Part shown: positions 33,871 through 45,495 of the stretch, piece after piece
Layout: each line of letters starts with the position of its first letter
Numbering within the stretch: the first letter of the stretch is position 1
Assembly: GCF_000426585.1 (NCBI RefSeq)
Contig: NZ_AUFQ01000005.1
Span: forward strand, 1 to 64,000
Source of the DNA: Segatella baroniae DSM 16972 = JCM 13447
GTDB lineage: Bacteria; Bacteroidota; Bacteroidia; Bacteroidales; Bacteroidaceae
Length of the DNA: 64,000 nucleotides
Direction: 5' to 3'
Position numbers and translations under genes: made by a program
Notes under the pieces: model-generated
Told to the model about the DNA's origin: nothing
The model's database searches: none
The model's input: the letters and a program-made list of their open reading frames with translations, nothing else

Positions 33871-35289
33871 ATGCGAGTAATCAAATATCTTATGATTGGT
33901 GCTTTCATGATGGGGTTTGCAGTACCCACGATTGCACAGAATGACGACAAGGCCACCATTGACCAAGTGAATAAAATCATCAAGGCGAAAGCTCCGGATG
34001 CGGCTAATCAAATCAAGGAGATATACAAAAAGAACAAGAAGAACCCTGTAGTTCTGACAGCCATCGGTCGCGCTTATCTTGACGTAAAGGACACAGCCAA
34101 TGCCAGCAAGTATGTCCAGTTTGCTATGGAGAAAAGCAAACAGTATGGCCCCGCCTACATTCTTGCCGGCGACATCGAGGTAATCAAGGACAATGGCGGT
34201 GCTGCTTCGGCATGGTATGAGCAAGCCACTTATTTCGACCCGAAGAATCCGGAAGGTTATCGCAAGTATGCACAAATCAACAGCAAGACTTCTCCTTCGG
34301 CCTCTGTAGCCAAGTTGGAGGAACTCCGCAGGCAGCGTCCTGACTATCCGGTGGACGTCATCAGTGCACAGATTTACGACAAGGCTGGCAACATCAAGAA
34401 AGCCATCGAATATTATGCCAAGGTTGACAAGAATCAGATGGAAGACGCCGACCTCGTCAGCTACTCACTTGACCACTTCCTGCTTGGCGAGTTCGACAAG
34501 AGTCTGGAATTGGCACAGTTCGGCAACCAAAAGTTTCCACGTAATCCGGCGCTGAATCGTTTGTCATTCTTCAATCTGACCAATCTCAAGAGATATCCCG
34601 AAGCCTTGACCTATGCCGACAAGCTCTTCAACCAGAGCGACTCGACGAAGATTACGGAGAGCGACTACCTCTACTATGGCTATGCCTACCTCGGCAACAA
34701 GGAATATCAGAAAGCCATTGACATGTTTAACCAGAGCCTGGCCAACAACGATGGCAATGCCAATGACAAGAGCGACGCTTTGAAGAACATCGCCACAGCC
34801 TACTCTGAACAGGGTGACATCGACAAGGCTGCCGACACTTTTGACCAGTATCTCAAGAGTTTGAAAACCATCAACGCCACCGATTACAATGAACTGGCCC
34901 GAATGTGGATGGATCAGGCGGAAAAGTCGACAGGCCCCGCACAGAAAGATGCCTATGCAAAAGCTGACGCCGTATACGCCGACATGGCTGAGAAATTCCC
35001 CAGCGCAGCCGACTTCGCCACTTACAACAGAGCCCACATCGGCTTCGCCCTTGACCCTGAGACCAAGTTGGGTACTGCCAAACCACACTACGAGAAATTG
35101 ATTGAAATCATCAAAGGCCACACCGAAAAGGGAGACTACGACGACAACAGACTCGTCGAGGCATACCAATATCTCGGCTACTTCTACACGTTGAAGAAAG
35201 ATGCTGCCAAGGCAAACACCTATTGGAACGCCATTCTTGAAATAGATCCCGAGAATGCGACCGCCAAGGCTGCATTGGGTAAGAAATAA
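33871..35289 (+). CDS. Exported tetratricopeptide-repeat protein
   Basis: The 472-residue protein begins at the ATG at 33871 with a signal peptide ending in VPTIAQ; an earlier in-frame start would bury the signal. TPR-type helical pairs run through the chain, for example VLTAIGRAYLDVKDTANASKYVQFAMEKSKQ, VISAQIYDKAGNIKKAIEYYAK, YYGYAYLGNKEYQKAIDMFNQSL, NIATAYSEQGDIDKAADTFDQYL and YQYLGYFYTLKKDAAKANTYWNAILEIDPENATAKA. It ends the exbB-tonB operon and presumably is a periplasmic or outer-membrane scaffold for the TonB machinery or the PstS-like protein; the partner is not known. Confidence 0.8.
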   Translation: MRVIKYLMIGAFMMGFAVPTIAQNDDKATIDQVNKIIKAKAPDAANQIKEIYKKNKKNPVVLTAIGRAYLDVKDTANASKYVQFAMEKSKQYGPAYILAGDIEVIKDNGGAASAWYEQATYFDPKNPEGYRKYAQINSKTSPSASVAKLEELRRQRPDYPVDVISAQIYDKAGNIKKAIEYYAKVDKNQMEDADLVSYSLDHFLLGEFDKSLELAQFGNQKFPRNPALNRLSFFNLTNLKRYPEALTYADKLFNQSDSTKITESDYLYYGYAYLGNKEYQKAIDMFNQSLANNDGNANDKSDALKNIATAYSEQGDIDKAADTFDQYLKSLKTINATDYNELARMWMDQAEKSTGPAQKDAYAKADAVYADMAEKFPSAADFATYNRAHIGFALDPETKLGTAKPHYEKLIEIIKGHTEKGDYDDNRLVEAYQYLGYFYTLKKDAAKANTYWNAILEIDPENATAKAALGKK

Positions 35290-35369
35290 CCATTGCCATC
35301 CAGGTGTCATCATTGACGCGGATGTGAATCATCTTGTACGAAGCGAAGTCAACGGCTTCGCCACTATAG

Positions 35370-35407
35370 CCCCAGTCTTCTCTACAAAGGAGAGGCTGGG
35401 GTGATTT
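35370..35407 (+). terminator. Terminator of the exbB-tonB operon
   Basis: CCCCAG and CTGGGG close a stem (35370-35401) with a further TTCTC/GAGAG inner stem, followed by a T-rich stretch, about 80 bases after the TPR stop. Confidence 0.7.
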
Positions 35408-35419
35408 TATGAGATGGAG

Positions 35420-35480
35420 TCGCCCCTGGATTGGTCTGCACGGCAGCAAGACCGGCTGTTAAAGACCAATCCAGGGGCGA
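35420..35480. repeat. Perfect 18-bp inverted repeat
   Basis: TCGCCCCTGGATTGGTCT (35420-35437) is exactly inverted at 35463-35480, with a 25-base loop. It follows the operon terminator and precedes a gene graveyard; it has no T tract of its own. It could be the scar or ends of a tiny mobile sequence or a processed RNA hairpin. Confidence 0.75.
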
Positions 35481-35540
35481 TGGATGAGGTGTTTGGAGTT
35501 CTATGAATCATGATGGGTCAGTCGAACAAGACGCTCGGAT

Positions 35541-35798
35541 TCAGTCGATTGGCGCGAAGAAATGGAGCATGCCCGTGTGCGGAAGCAGGTTCTTCCGGTC
35601 GAAGGTGGCGATGTCCTCGCATCGTATCTGGCAGACAAACGTCAGCGGTTCGTCATAGCTCTCTGTGCCGTCGTTTACTTTTATGTAGGGATAAGGCACC
35701 TCCTGTGGCAGGTCGGGTGCCCCCCACCAATGGCTTCTGCCGGTCAGCTGCTCCAGCGTGGGCCGTGTTTTGATCCGTATAGCCATGTCAAGTTTCAT
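35541..35798 (-). pseudogene. Truncated DUF1963 (YwqG-like) protein, N-terminal part only
   Basis: The 85 codons encode RSHWWGAPDLPQEVPYPYIKV and PLTFVCQIRCEDIATF, then LLPHTGMLHFFAPID, which is the opening of a DUF1963 domain; complete family members run to roughly 200-280 residues. The frame ends abruptly right after the first strand block, and no continuation is seen downstream. It overlaps the end of the acetyltransferase remnant by 11 bases. I take it as a decayed gene. Confidence 0.6.
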
Positions 35799-36174
35799 TT
35801 ATGTCGAGGCACATGATGTCTCTCACGACCCCGTTGTACATTTCTTTGGTTGTCGCCACCTGAAATCCCTTGGCCAGGAAGTTGTGCTTGCTGGCTCCAT
35901 TGTCCGAAGAGACGGTTGCAAGGACATGCTTTGCGTCGTTCTCTTTGGCAAGGCCGGCTGTCCAGTCTATGAAGTGCCTTTGCAAGTGCTTTCCGCGCCA
36001 CGCTTTGTCGACGACAACCGCATCGAAAGTCATGGCGTCGGCAGGCGCAATGCCGAGTTTCGAGGCAAGATTTCGGTTGCTCAGACCGTCCTCCAGCGTG
36101 CAGAATCCCCTGTTGTGGTCATCCAGGCCTTTGTCGAAAAGATACAACTTGCGTTCGAGGTAGTCCGCAGGAGA
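35788..36174 (-). pseudogene. GNAT acetyltransferase remnant lacking its N-terminus
   Basis: From about SPADYLERKLYLFDKG to the stop the sequence reads as the last two thirds of a GNAT fold: FDAVVVDKAWRGKHLQRHFIDW is the acetyl-CoA-binding strand and loop, and VLATVSSDNGASKHNFLAKGFQV is the conserved C-terminal motif. The residues in front of it in the same frame are unlike any GNAT start and overlap the frame of the neighbouring remnant, so the first 40 or so residues have been lost or displaced. Confidence 0.6.
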
Positions 36175-36209
36175 ACCTGTATCGGGCGTCGGGAACGTTT
36201 CGTTGCCAG

Positions 36210-36670
36210 CTCTCCATGCCCTCGTTCTCCTTTTTCCTGTGCCTGATCCAGATTCGATAAAGCTTGAAAATCTGCACGTAAGACGACGAAGTGGGCAGGA
36301 TGTAATGCTCCTGGACGTAAGGATTGTTGGTAAAGAGGAAGGACCGATAGCCGAAAATGTCGTCAAGGTCGTCGATGCTGGCTATGTTGTGGCGGTAGAG
36401 CAGGTACAGATTCTCGAAGAAAGTGCAATACTGGGCCACCGCCACTCCAGGTACGTTGGCCCATGCCTCCTCCCTGTGGCATTCGTTGCTTTCCAGTATC
36501 TCATACACCTGCATGAGCCGGTCGCTTTCATGAATAGTTGTTCAGCCCAATCAGCATTTCGCTGCATGTGACATCCGAACCATTTTTCAACTCTACGGCG
36601 ATGAATATGGTGCCGATGATCGTGGCCGCGAGAGAGAAAATGCCCACAGCCGCTTCGTCTCCAGGATGGA
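36210..36670 (-). pseudogene. Frameshifted membrane-anchored protein remnant, unknown family
   Basis: Two frames on the minus strand join into one sensible protein. The first, ending at a TGA at 36528, gives a membrane helix and start of a soluble domain (IFSLAATIIGTIFIAVELKNGS, SEMLIGLNNY). The second, opening around 36535 and having an ATG at 36514, continues with HESDRLMQVYEILESNE, FFENLYLLYRHNIASIDDL and IFKLYRIWIRHRKKE. A small indel near 36535 explains the break. The arrangement (one helix, then a helical domain) recalls DUF4760-like proteins, but the family is not certain. Confidence 0.5.
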
Positions 36671-36873
36671 AAGTGCGGATGGCCACCACACGACACTGTC
36701 CGCAAACAGTGGGTCGACGACATATTGCGACGCACTGCCGCCGGCCAGGCAGACTCTTGTTCTGTGTTTTCCGTTGTGCAAGTTGACGGCTGTGACCTCT
36801 CCTGTCTGCCTTCCGATGAGGCTCCACAGCCTGTGTCCTTGCCCATGCGGGGGCGGCGCGGCGGCGCGGAAGG

Positions 36874-38106
36874 CTACTTCGCGAAGTGGGAGTCGGAGAA
36901 GATGTGGTTCATCACATTGGCGGGCGCCCTCTGATGGTCAAGCTCGTTCTTCATGAAATCCATGTAGGGAGCCACGTGTTCGAAGTATTGATAGTAGCCC
37001 GCGCACAGGTAGTTGAGCCCCGGATGGCCGTATTTGTCTCTGACAAACCTGTTCTTGGGACATTCTCCATGGCAGGCGAACTGGTATTTGCACTCCTTGC
37101 ACTGCGGCGGAAGCATGAGATGCTTCATCTTGGCGAACTCCTTCTGCTTCGTCGAGTTCATCATTTCGTAGATGGTCTGGCTGCGGAGATTGCCCAGCTT
37201 GTGCTCGGGAAAGACGAAGTGGTCGCACGAATAGACGTCGCCGTTGAACTCCATCACGCCCGCGTGGCCGCACTCGCGGGCCATCGTGCAGACGCCCGGC
37301 GACTGTCCCACCCAGTTGGCCAGCGTGGCGTCGAACAACTGCACGTAGTAGTCGCCCACGTCATGGTGCACCCACTCGTCGAAGATGGCGCAGAGGAAGT
37401 CGCCCCACTGCTCGGGCGTGACGGAGAAATCGGTCATCCGCCCCCCCTCCTGCATGCCGGGGGCCAGCGTCAGCCCGTCGCCACGCTCCACGATGCGCTC
37501 CACGATGGGCGTGAACTGGATGAAGTGGCAGCCTATCTCCTTGAAGAAATGGTAGAAGTCGAGCGGATAGTCGGCGTTGAAGTCGTTGACGACGGCCAGC
37601 GCGTTCCATTCCACCCCATGCTTGTTGAGCAGGTCGATACCCCGCATCACCTGGCGGAACGACGGCCTGCCCGTCGCCGTCCTGCGATATTCGTCGTGAA
37701 ACTCCTGCGGGCCGTCGATGGAGACGCCCACGAGGAAGTTGTTTGCCTTGAAAAACTCGCACCATTCGTCCGTGATCAGCGTGCCGTTGGTCTGTATGCT
37801 GTTGTCGATTTGGCGGCCCCGGCCGTAGACGCGCTGGAGTTCGAGCGCGCGTTTGTAGAAGGAAATGGGGCGCATCAGCGTCTCGCCGCCGTGCCAGGTG
37901 AACAGCACCTGCGGCATGGTCTGGGCCTCGATGTATTCCTTGATGAACTTTTCGAGCAGCTCGTCGGTTATCACATGGTTGCGCGTGTCTTTGTAGAGTC
38001 CGCCCTTCTCCAAGTAGTAGCAGTACTTGCAGTGGAGGTTGCAGAGCGAACCGGCCGGCTTGAGCATGACATACATGGGCCGGCTGAAAGGTGCGATGGT
38101 GGTCAT
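36874..38106 (-). CDS. Anaerobic sulfatase maturase-like radical SAM enzyme (anSME)
   Basis: A 410-residue radical SAM/SPASM enzyme. CNLHCKYC at residues 22-29 binds the SAM [4Fe-4S] cluster, and TWHGGET is the usual GGE SAM contact. In the C-terminal half, CTMARECGHAGVMEFNGDVYSCDHF and CKECKYQFACHGECPKN carry the cysteines of two auxiliary clusters. Family members convert a Cys or Ser in sulfatases to formylglycine in the cytoplasm under anaerobic conditions. No sulfatase lies in this window, so its clients are elsewhere. It has its own -7 box (38147-38154) and stands alone between gene remnants and a repeat block. Confidence 0.9.
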   Translation of the reverse strand: MTTIAPFSRPMYVMLKPAGSLCNLHCKYCYYLEKGGLYKDTRNHVITDELLEKFIKEYIEAQTMPQVLFTWHGGETLMRPISFYKRALELQRVYGRGRQIDNSIQTNGTLITDEWCEFFKANNFLVGVSIDGPQEFHDEYRRTATGRPSFRQVMRGIDLLNKHGVEWNALAVVNDFNADYPLDFYHFFKEIGCHFIQFTPIVERIVERGDGLTLAPGMQEGGRMTDFSVTPEQWGDFLCAIFDEWVHHDVGDYYVQLFDATLANWVGQSPGVCTMARECGHAGVMEFNGDVYSCDHFVFPEHKLGNLRSQTIYEMMNSTKQKEFAKMKHLMLPPQCKECKYQFACHGECPKNRFVRDKYGHPGLNYLCAGYYQYFEHVAPYMDFMKNELDHQRAPANVMNHIFSDSHFAK

Positions 38107-38146
38107 AGTCGGTTGGGGATGTAACGATCGAAGTTGTTTCGCCCGA

Positions 38147-38154
38147 CAAAGTTA
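38147..38154 (-). promoter_or_regulatory. -7 box for the anSME gene
   Basis: Minus-strand TAACTTTG lies 41 bases upstream of the ATG at 38106. Confidence 0.6.
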
Positions 38155-38280
38155 CGCATTCCCTGGGCAAATCGAAAGCCTGCGGGCCCCTAATTGAGCC
38201 GCCGGCGTGCAAAAATCGACATTTCCCATTTGCCTTCCACCTCCCGCCGTTTGCCGCCTGTCTTCCAACCGCCGCCCCTT

Positions 38281-38420
38281 GCCTTTCCAACCGCTGTCCT
38301 TTCAGCGGCCGAAAGGGCAGCTTTGAGCTTGCAAAAGCAGTGCTTTGACAAGGCGAAAGGGCTGCTTTGACGCCGTCATCGACAAGCTTTTGCAAGCTGA
38401 AAGGGCTGCTTTGGGAAAAC
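38281..38420. repeat. Dispersed intergenic repeat, copy 3
   Basis: Units of GAAAGGGCTGCTTT and inverses fill most of the 380-base gap between the anSME and GH97 genes. The block 38281-38395 is repeated at 50681-50795 with only two differences that I can see. No gene is evident in the gap. Confidence 0.85.
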
Positions 38421-38485
38421 AGGGATGCGAAAAACCGGAACCGCTCAGGCAGCTCCGGTTGTGATGTCTGTTGAAAGCCATTGTG

Positions 38486-42051
<3,566 letters not shown>

Positions 42052-42147
42052 GTTCAATGCTATGTTTTGGTTAGTTTCTTGAGTTGCTGTCAGCCTTATA
42101 TAGAATAAGGTGTAGACAGCAACTCTTTTACAACGAAAGGTTGATGG

Positions 42148-43707
42148 TCATGCTGTGATGCGGGTGATGGTGATTTTTTTGGTTGAGAAGTTGACCGTAA
42201 TCTTGTACGTTCCGGTGGCGGTCACCTTCCATTTGTTGTCGTCTCCACCCTTCACGACGTTGCCTTTGTCGATTCCTGAGGCGTTGACCTCGGTGCCTGC
42301 GGCCGGCGCTTGCAGCCAATCCCCCGAGAAGTCGTTGTTGGTCGAGGTCAGGGCAATCTTGAATTCGCCGACTTTCAGTTCGCCTTGCCAGGTGAATTCA
42401 AGCGGTGTTGAGGACGCTTTGGTCATGGCGGTGCCGCCTATGTCCCAGCCCTTCGGTGTGGCGTCGCCCACCAGCCGGGCCTCGGCCGTAGCGATACTGT
42501 TGCCCGTTTCGCCCACATATTCGGCCGAAATCTTGTGGGATTTCATATCCACAGTGAGCACATAGTTGCCCGTTTTCGCCACTTTCCACTGATTGTCGGC
42601 ACTCTTTCCGTTGCCGGCCACGACGCCGTCGGCCGCCACCCCCTTGTCGTTGATGAGCGTTTCGTTGGCCGGCGCGTAGAACCAGTCCTTGTCTTCTGTG
42701 CCGAAGTCGCCTGAGTTGGTGGCCATGAGCTTGAAAGTGCCCTCCTTCAATTCGCCCGCATAGACGAAGTTGTGGTCGGATGTCTTCTTGAACGCGAGGG
42801 CTTCGCCGATACTCCAGCCGTTGCCGGCTCCTCCGATGAGAAACAAAGTCTCCGTGTTCCAGACGTCTTTGGCCGGGTCTGGCGTGAATGCCGCTACGGT
42901 AATGGTGTGGTTCGTCAGGTCGACCACCAGCTTGTAGGTGCCCGCTTCGGTCACTTTCCACTTGTTGTCCGCGCCGCCCGTGTTGATTCCTTGCTTCGAT
43001 ACGCCCTCGTGATTGAGCGTGACGTCGGCTTCCGGAGCCTGGAGGAAGGGTCCGGCGAAGTCTTTCAGCACCGTGGCGTCGGACGTCATCTTGAACTCGC
43101 CGGCGTTCAGATGGCCTTCGTAAGTGAACTGGAGCGGGTTGTCGGCCGTCTTCTCCAACATCGTCACGGCTTCGGCAGACCATCCGCCAGGCGTCGCGTC
43201 ACCGATGAAGCCGAGCGTTTTCGATGTGATTGGCGTCACAGGCTCGGCACCTTCGTAGGTTGCGGCTATCTTTCGGTCGCGCAGGTTGACCATTATGGTG
43301 TAGATACCAGCCAGTGTTATCTTCCATTTCGTGTCGTCGCCACCCTTGCGAACGTCTATTTCGTCACTGGCAACGCCCTTCGCGTTGATTTCTGTTCCGG
43401 CCTTCGGCGCGTAGATGAAGGTAGCCCCCCAGTCGCCTTTGCTCAACGAGAACTTCAGTTCGCCGGTCCCAAGCTTGCCATGATAGGTGAAAATATACTT
43501 GTCGGTTTCGCTCTTTGTCAGTTCGGTTGGGTTGTCGATGGACCATCCTGTCGGTGTGGCGTCGCCCACCATGTAGAGGTGATCCACTTTCAACGGCAGC
43601 TCTTCGGTGATCATCACGATGTCTTTGTCGTCGTCGCATGACTGGAATGTCGCCGACACGAGCAGCGCCAAGAGGGCAAACGCTCCGTATTTGAATATTC
43701 GTTTCAT
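42148..43707 (-). CDS. SusE/SusF-like surface glycan-binding lipoprotein with four repeats
   Basis: A 519-residue lipoprotein (Cys24 in TFQSCDDD). Four homologous domains of about 115 residues follow. Each starts with a GDATP-GW-type strand (VGDATPTGWSI, IGDATPGGWSA, IGGAGNGWSI, VGDATPKGWDI), continues with F-x-Y-x-G-x-L-K-x-G-x-F-K, and closes with a D-x-K-W-K-V-T-x-x-G-x-Y-x-x-x-V-x-L block. These are SusE/F-type starch-binding-module-like sandwiches in which the GW and similar aromatics stack on sugar rings. Its position between susD and the hydrolases matches susE/susF. Four domains in one chain means strong, multivalent binding of an alpha-glucan at the cell surface. Confidence 0.85.
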   Translation of the reverse strand: MKRIFKYGAFALLALLVSATFQSCDDDKDIVMITEELPLKVDHLYMVGDATPTGWSIDNPTELTKSETDKYIFTYHGKLGTGELKFSLSKGDWGATFIYAPKAGTEINAKGVASDEIDVRKGGDDTKWKITLAGIYTIMVNLRDRKIAATYEGAEPVTPITSKTLGFIGDATPGGWSAEAVTMLEKTADNPLQFTYEGHLNAGEFKMTSDATVLKDFAGPFLQAPEADVTLNHEGVSKQGINTGGADNKWKVTEAGTYKLVVDLTNHTITVAAFTPDPAKDVWNTETLFLIGGAGNGWSIGEALAFKKTSDHNFVYAGELKEGTFKLMATNSGDFGTEDKDWFYAPANETLINDKGVAADGVVAGNGKSADNQWKVAKTGNYVLTVDMKSHKISAEYVGETGNSIATAEARLVGDATPKGWDIGGTAMTKASSTPLEFTWQGELKVGEFKIALTSTNNDFSGDWLQAPAAGTEVNASGIDKGNVVKGGDDNKWKVTATGTYKITVNFSTKKITITRITA

Positions 43708-43730
43708 GTCAATGTAAGGTTTTTTGGTGA

Positions 43731-45464
43731 TTAATCTTTGTAGCCGGGGTTCTGCTTCAGCGCCTTGTTGGCGCCCAGAATGTCGCGATGGAAAGGGAAG
43801 ATGAGCGTGTGGTCGTCGGCATCTGCGTCCTTGTCCCACCAAGCGTCGAGGAATTTTCCGAAGCGAATCAGGTCGACACGGCGGCGTCCTTCGGCGAAGA
43901 ACTCGCGTCCCCATTCGTTCAACATCTCCTTCATGTCCAGCTTGGCGGAGCCTTCCGGCGCGTAGAGGGCGGTGCTCCAATCGTTGGAAGGATAATTGCG
44001 GCGGCGCACTTCGTTGAGCAATTTGCCGGCGCCGGCCGCATCGCCCTGACGCAGTTTGCACTCCGCCAGACTGTAGATGATTTCCGGCAGGCGGATTTCG
44101 CTGTAGTCCGCCTCGAGTTGACCGGCCTCGTCGTCGGAATAAAGCGGATATTTCACGAACATCCAGCCCGAGTTGTCGTCGCCGTTTTCCAGTCTGCTGT
44201 CGGCTGAAGCCAGCCATTTGTCGCCGTCGGTGGCCCCGAATTTGCCCACCGCGTCGCGCAGGTCGAGCGTATATTTGCCGTTGTGGTCCTTCAGATAGGC
44301 CGTGTTTCCGTTCTCATCCGTGTAGGCGATCTTGCCATAGATGAACATTCCTTCACGCTTGTTGTTGCCCAAGTTGGTGTATTTCTTCAAGCGGACGTCC
44401 GACGGATACATCTTGAAGCGCTCTATCGGCATGCCCAGCTCGTAGTTGTACTTCTCCCCCTTGGGATTGTAGCTGGGCGAAGCGGAGTATTTGATGTTGT
44501 GGTCGCCCTGCTTGTTCTTCTGGTCGTGCAGCCAATCCTTGGCCTTTGAAGGCACCGACCACCAATACATGTCGCCCGTATAGTGCCAGTGTGAGTAGCC
44601 GGCGGAGCCCGGGAAGGCGAAGATAAGCTCGTCACAGGTCTCGTTGTTCCAATCGAATGCGGCGTCCCAGCGGTCTGCCACCTTGTAGGTTCCATAGTTT
44701 CCATCGAGGATTCCCTGCGCGTATTGGGCGCAATCGGTGCAATGGTCTTCGCCGATATACACCTTGGCGTTGAGATAGAGACGCACGAGCAGCGCGGCGG
44801 CGCCGGCCTGTGTCCACTGCCCTTGGATGGTTTGGTTGCCACCCGACGCGCTTTTCTTGATCAGTTCGGGGATGGCAGCCTTCAGTTCAGACTCTATGAA
44901 GTCGTAGATGACTTTGGGTTTCACCTGTCCTTTCGAGTTTTTGTCGGTGTCATAGTAGCTCACTGCCAATGGAATATGGCGGAACATGTCGAGCAATCGC
45001 AGGTAGAACCAGGCGCGCAACACGCGGTTTTGCGCCTTCAGATTGTTGAATTCGGCGTCTGAAAAACCGAATTTGGCAGCCGAAAGCTTGTCCAAATCCT
45101 CGATGACGAGGTTGGTTTGCATGATTCCCTGAAAGCATCCGTTGTACTCACTCTGGGCCTCTCCGTTGGTCGTGAGCCATTGGTGGCGGTGCAGGCGCGC
45201 CCATCGGCCGCCGTCATCCCACCAGTCTTCACGGGTGGGCGTTATCAACTGGTCGGCTGTTTCCTCATTGAGTACCTGGCGACTCTGCACACTCCAGAAA
45301 GCATGTTCAAAGGGACGGAGGACCGCCCGCACCACATCATCCTTGGTATTGTAATAGTTTTGCGAGGCAACTTGGTCGTAGAGCGTCTCGCCCAGGTCGG
45401 TACAACCGGTGAGACCCGTGGCCAACAACATGAAGCCCGCTGCATATTTGATAGTCTTTTTCAT
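43731..45464 (-). CDS. susD: SusD-type outer-membrane lipoprotein of the alpha-glucan locus
   Basis: A 577-residue lipoprotein (lipobox GLTGCTDLG, Cys21), started at the ATG at 45464, where the signal peptide begins. SusD marks: VASQNYYNTKDDVVRAVLRPFEHAFWSVQSRQVL, a W-rich N-terminal face (EDWWDDGGRWARLHRHQW), AQNRVLRAWFYLRLLDMF as the TPR helix, IRLPEIIYSLAECKLRQGDAAGAGKLLNEVRRR and the C-terminal EWGREFFAEGRRRVDLIRFGKF. Its abundant Trp and Tyr suit stacking on a polysaccharide. It pairs with the SusC encoded 31 bases upstream and precedes the SusE/F-like gene by 23 bases. Confidence 0.92.
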   Translation of the reverse strand: MKKTIKYAAGFMLLATGLTGCTDLGETLYDQVASQNYYNTKDDVVRAVLRPFEHAFWSVQSRQVLNEETADQLITPTREDWWDDGGRWARLHRHQWLTTNGEAQSEYNGCFQGIMQTNLVIEDLDKLSAAKFGFSDAEFNNLKAQNRVLRAWFYLRLLDMFRHIPLAVSYYDTDKNSKGQVKPKVIYDFIESELKAAIPELIKKSASGGNQTIQGQWTQAGAAALLVRLYLNAKVYIGEDHCTDCAQYAQGILDGNYGTYKVADRWDAAFDWNNETCDELIFAFPGSAGYSHWHYTGDMYWWSVPSKAKDWLHDQKNKQGDHNIKYSASPSYNPKGEKYNYELGMPIERFKMYPSDVRLKKYTNLGNNKREGMFIYGKIAYTDENGNTAYLKDHNGKYTLDLRDAVGKFGATDGDKWLASADSRLENGDDNSGWMFVKYPLYSDDEAGQLEADYSEIRLPEIIYSLAECKLRQGDAAGAGKLLNEVRRRNYPSNDWSTALYAPEGSAKLDMKEMLNEWGREFFAEGRRRVDLIRFGKFLDAWWDKDADADDHTLIFPFHRDILGANKALKQNPGYKD

Positions 45465-45495
45465 ATCGAATGATAATAAATAAGGTTCTTGTTTG

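Noticed and set aside
36382-36846. Minus-strand frame of about 154 codons before the anSME gene
   Set aside because: Composition is nonsensical; the overlapping frames reconstruct one membrane-protein remnant instead.
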